NCBI GenBank assembly: GCA_022264855.1
Contig: JABYQU010000024.1
Coordinates: forward strand, 186,001-250,000
Reading direction: 5' to 3'
Length of the DNA stretch: 64,000 nucleotides
From: Lenzites betulinus
Lineage: Eukaryota; Basidiomycota; Agaricomycetes; Polyporales; Polyporaceae
Shown piece after piece: positions 12,202 to 26,022 of this stretch. The stretch's first letter is position 1. Each line of letters opens with the position of its first letter. The notes under the pieces are model-generated. The model saw only the letters and a list, made by a program, of their open reading frames with translations. It made no database searches and was not told the DNA's origin. Position numbers and translations under genes: made by a program.

Positions 12202-14574
12202 ATGTCCTCCTCGGATGACTCGCCAGATCGCAAGGATTCAGTGGAAGAGAAGAATGAGCCATCTCTCGCCGTCGCCACCGATGTAACTCAAGCACAGACA
12301 AGTGATGATTTGTATGGCGCGAGCGATACTTCACTTGACCTGGTCTACAAGGCGAAGGCGCAGGTGCTCGGAGATGCATTCCAGGAGATGGGGATGGGCA
12401 AATATCAGGTGTGTTCTTGGGTTGCAGGCAAAGTGAGGCTGTGAAAACGACTCAAACGTGATATCTTCTAGTGGTATCTGTTTTGCCTGACAGGGCTTGG
12501 GTGGTTCTCGTGAGTTTAGTGTTCATGACCCAGCGAACGACATCGACTGACCGGCATGGGGATGGTGTAGCGACAATTTATGGCCGGTGCTTAGTCTCTT
12601 TAACATCCCCACTTGTAGCGAACTACTGACACCCCCAGATCGTCACAGGGCTCCTCCTGCCACCAACGATGAACGAGTTCAGATATCAAGGAGCATGGCT
12701 GAAATTCGCTCAGGCAATCGGGTCCCTTGTGGGCTGTGCGTTCTGGGGCATCTCTTCCGATATATGGGGCCGCCGGTATGTGGCTGCGTACTCCGGAGGT
12801 GACCATTCTGCAAGTGCAGTACTCATAAATCGTTCGTTCTGTAGATGGGCCTTCAATTTCACCCTGTTCATCACCGGCGTCTTTGCGATGGCTGCTGGAG
12901 CCTCTCCCAATGCGGTCACCTTGTGCGCCCTCGTAGCTGCTTGGAGTGTCGGCGTCGGCGGTAACCTCCCTGTCGACTCTGCCGTATTTTTGGGTCAGTC
13001 TTTATCACCGAGCGAGCGAAATGGTCGGTAAGTTGATGATATAATTTCTGCAGAATTCATCCCTCCCACGCATCAGTACCTCTTGACCGTCCTGTCTGTA
13101 TGGTGGGCATTTGGTCAACTTGTAGGCAGTCTGGTAAGCATAGCCCTTTCGTCATCCCGTGTTAGCGCACACTCTGAAATGTTACATCCCTCTTCATATA
13201 CCAGGTCGCATGGCCCCTTATTGCAAAATTCTCGTGTGCATCTGAAAACGACTGCCCCCGATCCTCAAACCAAGGCTGGCGCTACTTTCTGTATTGTATG
13301 GGTGGGCTCATGACGCTCCTCTTCTTCCTCCGCTTCTTCGTCTTCCACCTCTACGAGACTCCCAAGTTCCTCATGAGCCGCGGACGGGACGCCGAGGCAG
13401 TGGATGTCGTGCGCGCGGTTGCGCGCTTCAATGGCAAGGAGTCAAGCCTGACCTTGGATATGCTCAAACGTTGCGACGAGCTGGCCCAGAAGACGATTGA
13501 CAGCAGCGTCCTGATCCCTGCGAACGGTACCAGTGCGCGGGCGGCACTGTGGAGGACGATGAGCACGTTCAATGGAAACCATGTGAAGGCACTGTTCGCT
13601 ACGCCAAAAGTCGCGCTTACGACCACGCTTTTGATCGTTATCTGGGGTGAGCGTGTTTCGTACAATCTGTCCACCGGAGCCTTTCTCAATAGCCGGATGG
13701 CAATTGTTGCAGCGTTGATTGGCCTCGCATTCCCCCTGTAAGTGTGTACAGTCTTCCGCCAAGGCGCATGGTTTAGCTCACTTGTATAACCCAGATACAG
13801 CGGGTTTATACCATTGTTGTGAGCATGTTCGCCTGCGATTACAACCCCACGGTCATGATATAACCTTCTGCACCTAGTTTGAGCACACGAGGAGCGGATT
13901 TCGGAGACGGCTCAATAGATGTCACGTATCGCAACGTACGCAGGGTCCATTTTCTTGCAGCCATATCTGGGATGTATGCTCACCTGTCAATTATGCCGCT
14001 AGCAAGTCATTCTGAGCGTAGTTGGTCTCCCCGGAGCACTCATCGCCGGGTGGATGGTCGAACTTCCCTCTCTCGGGCGGAAAGGCACCCTAGCAACGTC
14101 CACCAGTGCGTTTGTTGCCCGCGTCTACTTGCATCACGTATTCAATTGACCGATTTCATATTCCGCGCCACCCTACGCAGTCGTAACCGGGGTCTTGCTA
14201 TTCGCTGCCACCACTGCACACTCGTCGAACGCGTTCCTGGGATGGAACTGCGCCTACACCGTGACAAGCAACATCATGTACGGCGTCCTGTACGCGATGT
14301 CGCCCGAGCTCTTCCCCGCGAAGGACCGCGGTACGGGCAGCGCCCTCGTCACATCCGCGAACCACATCTTCGGCGCGCTGGTAAGCCATACCCTCATGAT
14401 TTTATGTCCTCGGCATGTCTGCAGGCAGCTTACCCCCAATAGGCTCCGATCGTGGCGATATACACCAATCTGACGACTTCGGTGCCCATTTATGTCGCCG
14501 GGGCGTGCTTCATCGTGAGCGGCCTGCTCTCGTTCCTCATCCCCTTCGAACCGAGAGGCAAGGCGTCGATCTAG
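12202..14574 (+). CDS. MFS transporter, tandem paralogue 2
   Basis: This is a second copy of the MFS carrier, collinear with the gene at 9237. It starts MSSSDDSPDRKDSVEEKNEP. The longer open frame from 12040 is not needed, because the downstream ATG gives an N-terminus like that of the paralogues. Key blocks are FQEMGMGKYQ, GISSDIWGRR (signature A), WSVGVGGNLPVDSAVFL and FHLYETPKFLMSRGRDAEAV. It continues with RGADFGDGSIDVTYRN, GWMVELPSLGRKGTLATS and SPELFPAKDRGTGSALV, and ends IPFEPRGKASI-stop. All helices and introns match the neighbours and no break was seen. The loop after the central helices (about nt 13440-13560) differs most between copies, which suggests divergence of function or partner (inference). 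Confidence 0.87.
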
Positions 14575-14844
14575 AAGACACACCGACCAATGCTATGTAT
14601 GTAGGAAAGCATATGAAAAGTGTTTGGAATGCACGACTCAGACGTGTGTCGTGCGACTTCGTGCCCCCCGGTACTTTCTCTCTAGGGCACTACTGTGCAT
14701 TCATTGATATATATGAAATCACTAAAATCAGCTGAAAGCCGTGAATTATTCGTCAGAGCGATGTAGGTCACCCGATAAATGTTGCACTGAAACAGGTAGT
14801 TCGCAATGTCCTCTTTGAAACCCTATCAGAATACTTCGTCATAT

Positions 14845-15647
14845 TCATACACTGTCCAAGTCGTCACCATCTTCCACAAGCACTCCAACATCCTGCGATC
14901 CCGAGAGGCACGGGCCACTTTTCACGTGCCGCTGGAAAGAGTCCTTCCTACCAGTGTCGAACGTCTTTCCGCAGCCGCCCACATACGCCTCGTCACCAAC
15001 GATGCGGATCTTCTCCAGCTTCTTCGGCAGTGCGCGGAAGACCGCCTCGTCGACTTGATCGACCGGTCGTCCGACACAGCGATAACACTTCACGGGAAAG
15101 TGCGCATCGAGATGTCGTTTCATGTCGACAACGCGCTTGTTGTGCTGGACGAAGCCGCAGAGGTCTCTCCGCACAGGACACTCCAGGATCCACGTCCCGT
15201 CGCTCGTCAGGCGTGGCTCGGGCGTTGGTGGTCGAAGCATCACTCCGGCTAGCTTCACGACGCGTCCACGGCTCTTGTATGTCTGAGTCGTATCGGCGCC
15301 GAGGCTGGGGAGGGGCGCCGCAAGCGTACGTGCCGGCCCAGGCAGCGATGGGGCTCGGTTCGAAGTCCGGGGACGAGAAACGGTCTCTTGTACCGTTATG
15401 TTCAACGCTTGCGCTGGAACGTGGGGCGCAGGGAACGTGGAGGAGAATATTTCAACGGCGACAGGCTGCGGGTCCGCAAGACTTGACAGGGTACGTGAGT
15501 CTTTTGCGGATACTATACGACTTGAGCAGGTTTCACTCACTATTCGTTGGCTAGGCCATACCCCGGTGGAGACCCTCTGAGGGGGTCCCGTATGTCCCGA
15601 GTACCTCGCAGAAGCGCTAGATCGATGAGAGGGTCATTGGAGCACAT
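14845..15647 (-). CDS. C2H2-like zinc-finger protein, paralogue of the gene at 53-54 kb
   Basis: This is a putative DNA-binding protein. The large exon (14845 to about 15540) ends with a Cys/His-rich region. ECPVRRDLCGF is followed by MKRHLDAH, then YRCVGRP, and then GGCGKTFDTGRKDSFQRHVK ending in a Cys. That order and spacing match the gene at 52987-54011. The large exon has no ATG of its own. A short first exon from the ATG at 15647 (MCSNDPLIDLALLRG) splices in frame through GTACTC to GAATAG. That first exon is less certain than the rest. The gene lies on the opposite strand between the second and third MFS copies, so it could regulate them, but nothing in the sequence proves this. Confidence 0.6.
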
Positions 15648-17084
15648 GGCGATTCGTACAGGAGCGCGACGGGGAGGGAAGTTGTGGGCGGTGTGCAGAA
15701 GTGGGAGACAAGAGACAGGTTATAATCAGTGGCATTTATACCTAGCACGGCTCGGGATCGAGCTTACAGCCACTTCGGAGTCCGTACGATACGAAACGGT
15801 GCAGCGTTCAAGTTAAAACACGCGTAGTACCAAAATGAGACTGCTTTGTTACTGCTACTGAGGCACCGATGGTGCGCAGCGGTGCGTTGCAAGATTATAG
15901 CGTCTCGATCGAAAAACAGGGCTGTTTGTGGGAACCTCGAGGCTGCCTCGCAGTGGCAGGATGCATCGAGTTCACGATCCCCGACTGCAAACCGCGGGCG
16001 CGCGCCCAGGCTGTAAACATCACGAAGCGATACGTAGTCGCCTAAATCCATTACCAAATTCAGTTATGTCCACTGCGTGGGATTTTCACGGAACATCGAC
16101 CCGTCTCGGAGGATAAGCACGCACCATCTGAAAGATCTGGACTCAGGTTGGCTTGACAGACTCACACTGGTATAAAGGAGCGCAGGCTGCTGATGGAATT
16201 TACGATACAGCCCGGCGGCGGGGGCAGGCTCCACAGAGCTTGGTTTGTCCTGTCAAGATTTAGCCGAAGGAGGATAAAAGTGATGTGCCCCGCCAAACCG
16301 CGCACAACTACCAGATCATCTCGCCGCCCCACGGGCCACAGACAGACCGTCAAGTTGACCGATATCGATGCCCAGTGGCACAATTTCTTTATGTGTACGA
16401 TCAAAGCTATACTTTGTTGGGTGAGTTTCTGAACAGAAAATATTCTTTGATGAGATGCAGCTTAGGGGGCCGCAACTTGGTATCTGCGAGTGGCACTCTC
16501 CGGCACGTTTGCTCAGTCAGCCTAGGTCAAGTTGCTTCTCCTGTGAAACAAGACAAAGGAGTAAAAGCGGGGTCAGAGAGTTTTAACAGAGCGAAGAGTG
16601 GCAAACTAACGTGCTGACACCGTACTGTCACTTGGCAGCTTGGTTCGTGCATAGATACGAGCGCTTAATATCAACTTGTAGTAACGATTCCTAATCGGAA
16701 GAGTCACGTGAGCGTTTCGTTCCGTCGATATACGAGCGTAGAGTCGCGACAGATGCATCAAGGCTCGAGATCTAAGCTATATGCTAGAGCGACCAACACG
16801 AGCTACTAACACGCCGTTTGAGTGAGCAGGCTTGAGGCCTTGAGACCCATCGTCCGGCGAAACACCCGGCGGGTCACATGGTAGTGAAACGAGATTCCGC
16901 AGATCGCAATATCATGACCCCGTACTTACCCTAAAGGACGATCAGGGCGATAACGCTGATGATTCCCGCCGGAGGTATGTTTATGCATCTTGGCATTGAC
17001 CATTACCGCTCAAAGTAGAAACCCATTTTTATTAGAGACGTACCCCTTCCGCTCGAACTCTGCAACGGGAGGTTTTGAATCTCC
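15648..17084. other. Long intergenic stretch upstream of MFS gene 3
   Basis: This is 1.4 kb with no supported gene. A CACGTG E-box-like site occurs near 16706. The stretch should contain the promoters of the zinc-finger-like gene (leftward) and MFS gene 3 (rightward). I saw no transposon remnant. Confidence 0.5.
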
Positions 17085-19518
17085 ATGGAAAATCACGATA
17101 TCAAGGACACGGGCGTGGAGGGCATGCCACCCCCTTCGGATCGCGAGCTCATCCTGGAGAAGACCGCTTCAGTGAAGATCAACGAGGGGTGCGACGTTGA
17201 GGCGAATAGCCTTGCAATGCCCTTGGTCTACGATATTCATGACATATACGGCGGGGATGATTCGACTGTGGACCCCGTGTACAAGGCAAAAATTCAAATC
17301 ATCAACAATAGCTTTCAAGAGATTGGTATGGGAAAATATCAAGTGCGTCTACTTTGTTCAATACACACACAGGGAGGAGGATCATATCGTGGGCTCATGT
17401 TGATATATAACTCGTCTAGTGGTATCTCTTCGTTGTGGCAGGATTCGGATGGTTTTCGTGCGTTTATGTTAGTCTAGGTCGGTGTGCCATTGCTTAGGCT
17501 GATCATTCCGCTCACAGAGATAACCTGTGGCAGGTAAGTCACATTATACTGCTGGCTCCCACGAACTTACGCCCTACACACATTCTTTCCGTTAGATCGT
17601 CACCGGGCTCATATTGACACCTACGGTGAACGAGTTCACCTACCAGGGGCCTTTTATCAAGCTAGGGCAAGCCATAGGCATGCTGATAGGATGCATAGTC
17701 TTTGGTATAGGAAGTGATATCTGGGGCCGAAGGTACACCTGTCGGAACCTTCCCTCGAAGAGCACCAAGACGATTGATATATGGAACTTTTGACACAGAT
17801 GGTCTTTCAACCTTACCCTGTTCATAACGGCGCTCTTCGCAATCGCGGGAGGCGCCTCTCCTAATGCCGTAGCACTCTGCGCTTTCACTACCGTTTGGAG
17901 CATTGGCGTAGACGGCAACCTCCCGGTCGATTCGGCTGTATTCCTAGGTTTTTAACATCGGCTATCCATTGCTACGAGGGCTAACATAAATTCTAGAATT
18001 CGTTCCGGCATCGCATCAATACCTGCTGACCACGCTCTCGGTTTTCTGGTCCATAGGTCAGCTAGTAGCCAGTTTGGTCAGTGATACCCGCTGTCGTCTT
18101 CTTATATACTACCGTTACTAACGCATTTACTTTGACTTGCCCATTCACAGCTCGCCTGGCCACTCATCTCCAACTTCTCCTGCGCCTCCGCCGCAAACTG
18201 TCCCCAGTCCTCCAACAAAGGCTGGCGATACTTCCTGTATACCGTTGGCGGACTCGTCATGGTGCTCTTTATTCTCCGCTTCTTCGTTTTCCACCTGTAC
18301 GAGTCCCCGCGATATCTCGTCGGCCGCGGGCGCGATGCGGACGCTGTCGAGGTTGTGCGCAAGGTCGCGGCATACAATGGGAAATCGACGTCGCTGACAG
18401 TCGAGATGCTTGTCGCGGCGGGTGAGGCGGCGAGGCAGAAGATGGGCGAAGTCACGCCCAACATCGGAGCGGCCCAAGAGGACAATGGTAACAGTGAGAA
18501 GGGATTGAGGGGGGCTATGTCTGCGGGTATGCAGGCGTTCAGCGGGAAGCATGTCAAGGCACTGTTTGCGACCAAGAAGCTTGCGTTATCAACCACTGTG
18601 TTGATATGGATATGGGGTGGGTCTCGTTCCTCCCTCAGAACCTAGGTGCCGAATTGACGAACCTTGTTCCTAGCCCTTATTGGGTTGGCGTTCGCGCTGT
18701 AAGCCAACTCTCACAATCTGAATGCATAATTTGATTGATTTTGGGTCAGGTACAACAATTATATCCCATTCTTGTAAGCTGTTTCCCAGCACCCTGTAAT
18801 ACTGACAGCCGACGCGGATGCCCGGGCTTCTTTCTAGCCTTGCCACAAGAGGCGCAGATTTTGGAGACGGCTCAGTGTATATCACCTACCGCAACGTACG
18901 ATCTTTCTGCTTAAGTGTTGCTAGAGAGTCAAGGTATTCACTATGGTCCCCAGCAAGTCATCCTTAGCGTCGTCGGAATCCCCGGGGCTTTCCTAGCCGG
19001 ATGGATGGTTGAGCTGCCTTACCTGGGCCGAAACGGCACGCTCGCCATCTCAACAAGTGCGTTTGAATGTCTACTCTCACGCACGCGGCTTAACTCACTG
19101 GACATTGTACGTCCGCCGCAGTACTCACAGGGGCGTTCCTCCTTGCAAGCACAACAGCGCGCTCGTCAGATGCGCTGCTCGGGTGGAACTGCGGGTACAG
19201 CCTGACGAACAACGTCATGTGGGGCGTACTCTTCGCTGTCACGCCTGAGCTGTTTCCCGCGAAGGACCGCGGGACGGGCAACGCCGTGGTTGAGCTTGGC
19301 GACCGTATATTCAACCTCTTCGTGAGTGACATTCATGACAAACTTACTGATCGACCCGGCGGGATACTCACTGTGTGTATGTGTAGGCCCCGGTCATCGC
19401 GCTGTACGCGGATCTGACGACGTCTGTTCCGATCTGGCTCTCTGGCGCGCTATTTGTTGTCGCGGGATTCTCGGCTTTCCTGCTCCCGTTCGAGCCCAGA
19501 GGCAAGGCATCAATCTAG
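17085..19518 (+). CDS. MFS transporter, tandem paralogue 3
   Basis: This is the third MFS carrier of the cluster. It starts MENHDIKDTGVEGMPPPSDR and runs through FQEIGMGKYQ, GIGSDIWGRR (signature A) and WSIGVDGNLPVDSAVFLEF. FHLYESPRYLVGRGRDADAV, RGADFGDGSVYITYRNQVIL, GWMVELPYLGRNGTLA and TPELFPAKDRGTGNAVVELG follow, and it ends LPFEPRGKASI-stop. One small difference is WSIGVDGN, where the other copies have WSVGVGGN. After the KDRGTGNA block the sequence reads VVELGDRIFNLF, where the others have a SANH/SANR motif, so this copy is the most divergent there. Introns match the paralogues. It converges with MMS22, with 288 bp between the stop codons. Confidence 0.87.
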
Positions 19519-19806
19519 CGGCCACCGTGTGATGCCTTTTGTCTGCGTCTTAAGTATCAAAAGAGTGGACAGTCAATCTCGAGTTGCGATGAAGATGGTG
19601 GTATGTAGTATACACTTGCGGAGAACATGCTGATACATATGTACAATGCGATGTGGAGGGGAGTGCGATGATAGCGAGTAATAGCTAAGATACAAAACGT
19701 ATGTCATTACGACACATCGCGGAGCCATGACATAGAAGTCTTAAGTCGTTCGTGAGTACCAAGAGGAGGGAGGGAGGCTAGGAGGGCAGAAACAGCTCTG
19801 CATAAG

Positions 19807-22800
19807 TCAAGGTACATCGCGCGGTGGATGGTGCCGACTTCCAGATACTATATGCGGTGCTATTGGTAAGCGAGGAGCTGTGAACACGGGAATATTACGC
19901 ACATCAAGGATATCTTTCATAGCGTCCAGGAAGCCGATGACCGATGTGAGGTATATGTGATTATTTGCTGTGAGACTTCGGTCCCCATCCTCTTCGGCGC
20001 GGAGGTTGTCGGAGAGGTTCTGCAGGATCTCTATGCGTAGAGCTAGATTCAATAAAATCCACAATGGAAGGTGCAATGGCACACTTACTCTCAACGAAGG
20101 GAAGCCGTTTCTCGGAAAATTCATGCCGGGTCAGGTGGTAGTCTCCGTCTTCATGCGGATCACCGACAGGTAGGTCATGGAGCAGCGGGTGATGCAGCCT
20201 GTCGACCGAGAAAAGAAGGGAAGCGTAATCATGTTCCAGCGTGACTGCGCGAGTTGCCAGGCACTCCAAGAGAACGTTGATGAAACGATCGGTGTATGTC
20301 TGGACCCATAGTCAGCGCCGCTAAATAGCTCAGTATGAAATTGATCCGTTGACGTACTAGGTATGCAGGGGAGTCGAGTTGGAGCAAAGTGTACATAAAG
20401 CGCAAACCAACACGCCGTCGCCGGGTTGCATTGGGGATTGTTTCCCAGGACTGTGGTCCAAAGCTGAAGTAGAAGTTCCAGTCCTAGATGAAGTATATAA
20501 GTGTTGAAAAAAGCCTCGCCGAGAACGGGTCTTACCCTCTTCCCGTTCTGCACCACAACATTGGCACAACCGACCCAGCAGTCGATCCAATTATCGGCGT
20601 CTGCAAAATGGAGCTCCCCAGGGTCTTGATAGGTAGGGTCGCTGAAGTGTTTGCAAACGAGACGGTAGATGGCAGACAAGATCACTTTGTCGATCACCTG
20701 GAAACTTATTTAGTCAATGTACACGGCGAAGTGAAATTCAACTTACTTCGCAAACAGCCTTATCTTTCTCCTTGTTCTGAGAGTGTTCGGACGGACCAAG
20801 GTCCTCTCCCAAAGCAGCAAGCAGCTCCGGGTCGTCGAGGTCAAGATCGAACTGGTCGTAGTCGTATTGGCTTTCTTGGCTCTCCTCCGCGATGACTCGG
20901 GGCTGGGGCCGACGAGGCTTGGGGAGAACAAGCGCGCGTGCATCTAGGAATGCCTGCACGAAACGACGGATCTGATCGCCGGTAGAGATGATAGACGAGA
21001 GACTGGTCGTCCTTGAAAAGACACTAGTCACCCATGCTACATTCCATGATCAACATATGCCGTGCAGCGGAGTAAAGTGCAAACACTTACGCCCTTGGAG
21101 GAGAGCAGGGTCTGGATACTTCGGCTTACCCTCCTGAGGGTTCATGGACGACGTCTCCAGGATCTTCCGCACGCCACCCAATATCAGCTGGAGGGAGATC
21201 ACGACCCACGTTTGCGAGACTTTCGATGCAGCTGCGACGCCTTTCGCCGTCTCTGCAGCCCGGTATTCGTCGATCAAAATGTCCGTCATCTGCCCCATCC
21301 AGTCCAGAATATCCGTCAACGGAAGATCCAAGTGTCGGAGCAAGATACCAAGCTGCATGGCACCACGGATACAGGCCCGGCGCGTCTCGTCATCCGTGTC
21401 TTTGAAGTTGACGTATCTGCGTGCGTTCGATAGGCGATACTTCAGGTTCGCTACCGTGGGTTCGAGATAGATCGCCACGGCCACGGCGCTGAATCTGTTG
21501 TACAGCATTGAGAGCTCACGCATGGAGGGTGGATTTGCTTTCGTGAATGGAACCGAGCCAACGGGGACCGCAAGCGAGAGAATCTTTTTGAGCCGAGGGG
21601 GAATAGTAGGAGAGCGGTTGAGCTCTGGATTCGCATTCCGGAGCTCTTCAGCAGCCTTCGCGACCAGCTTGAGAAATATCGTGAACGCGGTATCGCTCCG
21701 GTTGCTCTCATGCAGAAGCAGGAGGTTATTGTGCAAGAGGAAGCTCGGATAGTCGCTTGGCTCGTCCTCGAGGCTCGCGAACCGCCGACTCTTGAACACG
21801 TCTAGGAGGCGGTTGAATACCAAGGAGGTATCGTCGACGTCAAGTCGCCAGCGCCACTTCAGGTTGAGCCAGAGGCAGCGTGAGACGAGCACACGGACAT
21901 ACTCGTCGCGCTTCCGGAGAATGCGATGAGGGAGAGATTTATCGACAGTGGGATCTGAAGCCAGTGGAGCACGCTCGAGGACGGATGCGATCACTTGCCA
22001 AGAGGCAGAAAGGCGCGGTGTCATGGACGAGTTGCCGTGAAGGGAGAACTGAGAAAGAGCACAGAGGGTGAAGAAACTTCGCCACATCGCCTCTCGTGCT
22101 TTCAGGTCCGTGAGAGGTGTTTGAAGACCTTTGGTTTGAAGGACGTGGAGGTACAGTGTCCAGAACGAAGCTCCGGGTGGGAGGAACGAGGCTTCAAAGA
22201 CCTTGTCATTCGCGAGATTCAGCAAGCAGATCCATAGTTCCGCGATCTGCTGACCCTCTGACACTGTCGTGAGCCAGTCCTTGGTGAGGTCGATTGGAAA
22301 AGCACTATCGCCGAAGCTGAAGTCCCAGAGCTTTCCCATAAGGGCCTTGACAGTAGTAGCCACCAGGTCCGGGTCAAAGATTTCGTGTCTTCGGCGGCGA
22401 TGGCACACGAGTCTACAGCTAGCCTCCACAAGGAACCATTGAACCTGCGCTACGAGAGGGTTTGGCGTCTCATCTTCCGGAAGCACTTCGACAGGCTCCT
22501 CCATGAGACTGGAGAGCCGTTGGGCGAGTGACTCCGTGTCGGTTATTAGAGCGACCTGGGCTTCGTCTTCCGATTTGACCAGAATCCAGGAGAGATGCTG
22601 ACACAGCGCATGGAAGAAAGACCGCCAACTCCCGCATGTCTCGGGGTCCGATGGACCCGACGCTCCCAGAACGAGGTTCCTGAGTTTGTCGTAAACCGCA
22701 TCCAAGCAGGTAGTGAAGGCAGCTATAGACATGTCTGGGAAAAGCGTACAGTCCATCATCGTGCACGACTGAGGTGAAGGAACGTCGTGTGCGCCGGGGA

Positions 22801-25800
22801 GGAGATTGATGAGTTCATGAAGCCAACCGCGACCGACGTATGTCGTATTGGGAAAAGCGATGCCAGCAGGGAGTGGATGGATGTCCATGTGGACCGTGAC
22901 TCGTCGTAAATGGGCGATATCCCGAGTTTGTTGGGACAAGGGCGGATGTGGTGCATGTTCGTCGGGCACTACAAACGAATCATCCGATTCCTCGCCACCT
23001 CCAGCTGCACTCCCAAGGGCCCAGTATTCATCCAATGTCACCGAACGTGCATTCTTAGGAGGGTGCCTGGACTTCGACTTCATCTTGGACTTCTGACGCG
23101 GATGAGACTCAACGTTGCGCATAGAAGGACCTGCGCGGGCTGCCACTTCTTGATCGACTGTGACATGTGCCGCGTTTGCTCGCCCGCCGATCAGGTGGGC
23201 CCCTCCTGAAGAGAAAGTATACAACCCGGCGGGTTTCGGCTTCGACTTCTGTTTTTTCCCTTTCTTCTTCGGCGCCTCTTGGTTAAACTCCACAACATCG
23301 GGTTCTGGTGAGGGAGGTTCTGTAAGGCAGAGGTTGGTGAGTAGTTCGTAGAGAAAACAAGTAAACACATACCGGGCGCTTCAACATACTGAGGTTCGTC
23401 GGAGTCCGGCGTCGGCAGTCGCTTGAAAGGTAACAGAGTCTGTTGACCTGAGCCGTATCGCTTCGCGCCCGAGGTGGTGAATCGTAGACCATTGCTGTGT
23501 CCCCCACTATAGGCAGCCCTGCCGCCTTCTCTGCCTCCTCCCCCTCCCTCTCCTCCGCTACCGCCGCCATGTGCCCGACGGCCGCTACCATGAGCATGAT
23601 GGCTCCTGCGACCTCCGCCTGCCCCATCTCCCCCACCCGCAGCACCGACGCGGGCCTTGCGCTTTCGCCTCGACCGTGTCGACGACATGTTCGTGCGTGA
23701 CAGCATCCGGTCAATCAGGTCGCCCTCGCGCGCTTCACCATCGTACCTCGATCGACGATGCGCGCCATCCCGTCCCACCTCGTTATGGTCGCTAACACTG
23801 TCGCTCTCACCGGCGCCGAAGGTAGGCAACCCGCTGTCTTCCGAATCCTCAGAAATCTCGATCGGGGCGTCATACGACCGTGCGCGCGGCCGTGGTTGGT
23901 GGCCTATGGGTCTGATCTCTTCTGTATCATAAACAGACTGGGCGTCGGCCGACGAAGCGCGACCAGGACTTCCGCGTGCAGGCGAAAGTGGCTGTGGGTC
24001 GTCCGCGCCAACATTCATGTCGACGTCCGAGCTCTCCGAGTCACCCCTAATCTCAATGCTTCTACTCGAGAGGGTGTGGCTGCGGATGCGTCTGCGAGAC
24101 TCGCCCGGGCGGAGCGGTCGCGCCTCCTCATTGTTCGCATCGTCGTCCCCGTCTCCGTCATCGCTGCCGCGAAGGTGGGAGCGCGATCGTTCGCGGCGGG
24201 CACGCTCCTTCGCGGCGGATTCCTTCTGCATGAGCCGGTTAATGAGCGCCTTGGGCATCATGCGCTCGAGAGCCTTCATCCGCCGCCTGTCCTCCTCATT
24301 CATCGACTCCGAACCCGACCTCGTCCCGGAATGCGAGCGGGAGGGGGAAGGAGACGAAGACGAGGTGTCTAGCCCAGTGAGCAGCGGGCGGCGGCGCAGC
24401 TTGAGGTTCAAATCGTCGCCTCCTTCCTCTGACTCGGAAGTGATGTCGATGACTTCGGGCGGGGTAGAGGACGTCGGAGGGGGCGCGTGGCCCTCGGAGC
24501 TTGCCCCATCGTCTGTCCGTGTACCGGGGGTGGGCGGGAGGTCGACTGGGCTATCCGGTCGGGGGAAGAAGTCATTGTCCAATCCAGCAGAGGCATCGTC
24601 ATGTCCCGGGCGCGGGGGGCTGCGCAAGGGAGATGTGAACGTCACGCTGCGGTGGCGATTCCAAGAGCGAGCTTCAGGTGGTAGCTCATCGACGTCTTGT
24701 CCAGCTGGATCTGGTGCAACTCGCAGACGGGGACGAGGGCGTGGTTTAGGTCGGGACTGCGGTACAGGTTGTTCCCGCGATCCCTCTATCTGCGTAGACC
24801 AAAAGACATCAGTGCAGTACCGCTCGCATTCCATCATATATTCACAAACCTCGTTCCTGGAAGGGGACTGCATGTCTTTATTCCGGAGTGGGAACGGACG
24901 CGCTTTATGAGTCTTCGACCGTTCCTCCCTCTCCTTCCGCCGCGCCTCCTTTTCCTCGCGCCGCCTCTCCCTCTCCCACCGCCGAGCAAGCGCATCAAAA
25001 GTGGCATCGTCTTCTTCGCTGCTCCCACTGCTGGGCCCCTCCTTCAACACATCCGGCAACCACCCAGGCCCATTTGCGCGCCCACTGCCATCTTCGCCAG
25101 CCTTCCCTTTACTTTTCATCAGCCGCCTCTCCCATCGCTCATCCTCATTCAGTTCTGCATTATCCTCAGCCCCCTCGTACTCATCTCCTCCACCAGAAGA
25201 CCCGTTACCATTCCCAGCGCTAGCAGAGCGGTGGCGCCTCCGTGGACGAGGTGGACTGACGACCTTGACGATCGCGTCGGGGTTTGCACGCATCTGCTGC
25301 TTGTACATGCGTTTGTCGTACTCGTAGGGATTGAGTTGTCGCGCTTGACGCGTGCGTAACGAGTAACGGCCGTCGTGATGCTCTGCGGAGAATTCCTGAG
25401 CCAGTTCAGGGGGTAGCAGAGGTTGCGCTCGTTCTTGTATTCGTGACGGGCCTGCTGAGGCTGCCCGGGCAACGTGTGCGGCAGGAGAATCATGTTCGAG
25501 TGGCCCGTTCCGGGGAGACGAGGTTGGAGTCAGTGGTGAGGACGTCGGAGACCTGACGCTAGCATGTCCGGGCACTGGCGATGAACGACCCGGTCTTGGT
25601 GGTGTGAAAAGTGAGAGGGGGTCCGGAGACGATGAAGGAGATCCTGTGCTATGGTCCTTCGGAGTAGTATCTGAATGCAATGAAGCCAAGCTTGAGGGCT
25701 TTGTGGGTGGTAGAAATGATGCAGGGTTTTGGTCTTGCACGTCGGGGTCGAGCTACATGCTGCTCGTAACCGCGATTTGGCATCACTATGTGTGTTTACC

Positions 25801-26022
25801 CACCTTTCTACGCTTCGTCGGTCGTTCGTCAAACTTGGAAGAGCTTGGCTGTTTCGCGCGAGGTGTCGAGGGAGATAACACGGCCTCAGATGTTAAAGAG
25901 AAATTACCACGTCTTCGTGCAAGTTCGCGCGTAGATGTTTCCCAGTAATCAAGCTCTATCGCAGCAAGCTCCTCTAGTTCTTCCTGGTCGGATGTGGGAA
26001 CTATGGAGGCGTCGTCTTCCAT
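19807..26022 (-). CDS. MMS22: Mms22/Mus7, replication-fork repair scaffold
   Basis: Mms22 (Mus7 in fission yeast) is the substrate adaptor of the Rtt101-Mms1 cullin ubiquitin ligase and acts at stalled replication forks in the nucleus. Exon 1 (26022-25804) begins MEDDASIVPTSDQEELEELA. Exon 2 starts at 25752. The long disordered N-terminus carries the family signature RYSLRTRQARQLNPYEYDKR followed by QMRANPDAIVK. A further block is SGQQTLLPFKRLPTPDSDEP. Helical repeats then fill a large exon (about 23370-21050), including LHELINLLPGAHDVP and LYNRFSAVAVAIYLEPTVAN. Small 3' exons contain VIDKVILSAIYRLVCKHFSD and TLRIEILQNLSDNLRAEEDG, ending HHPPRDVP-stop. A short intron near 24780-24850 is likely inside the N-terminal exon. 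The gene is divergent from the nuclease gene at 35831, with the Gypsy element between. Confidence 0.87.
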
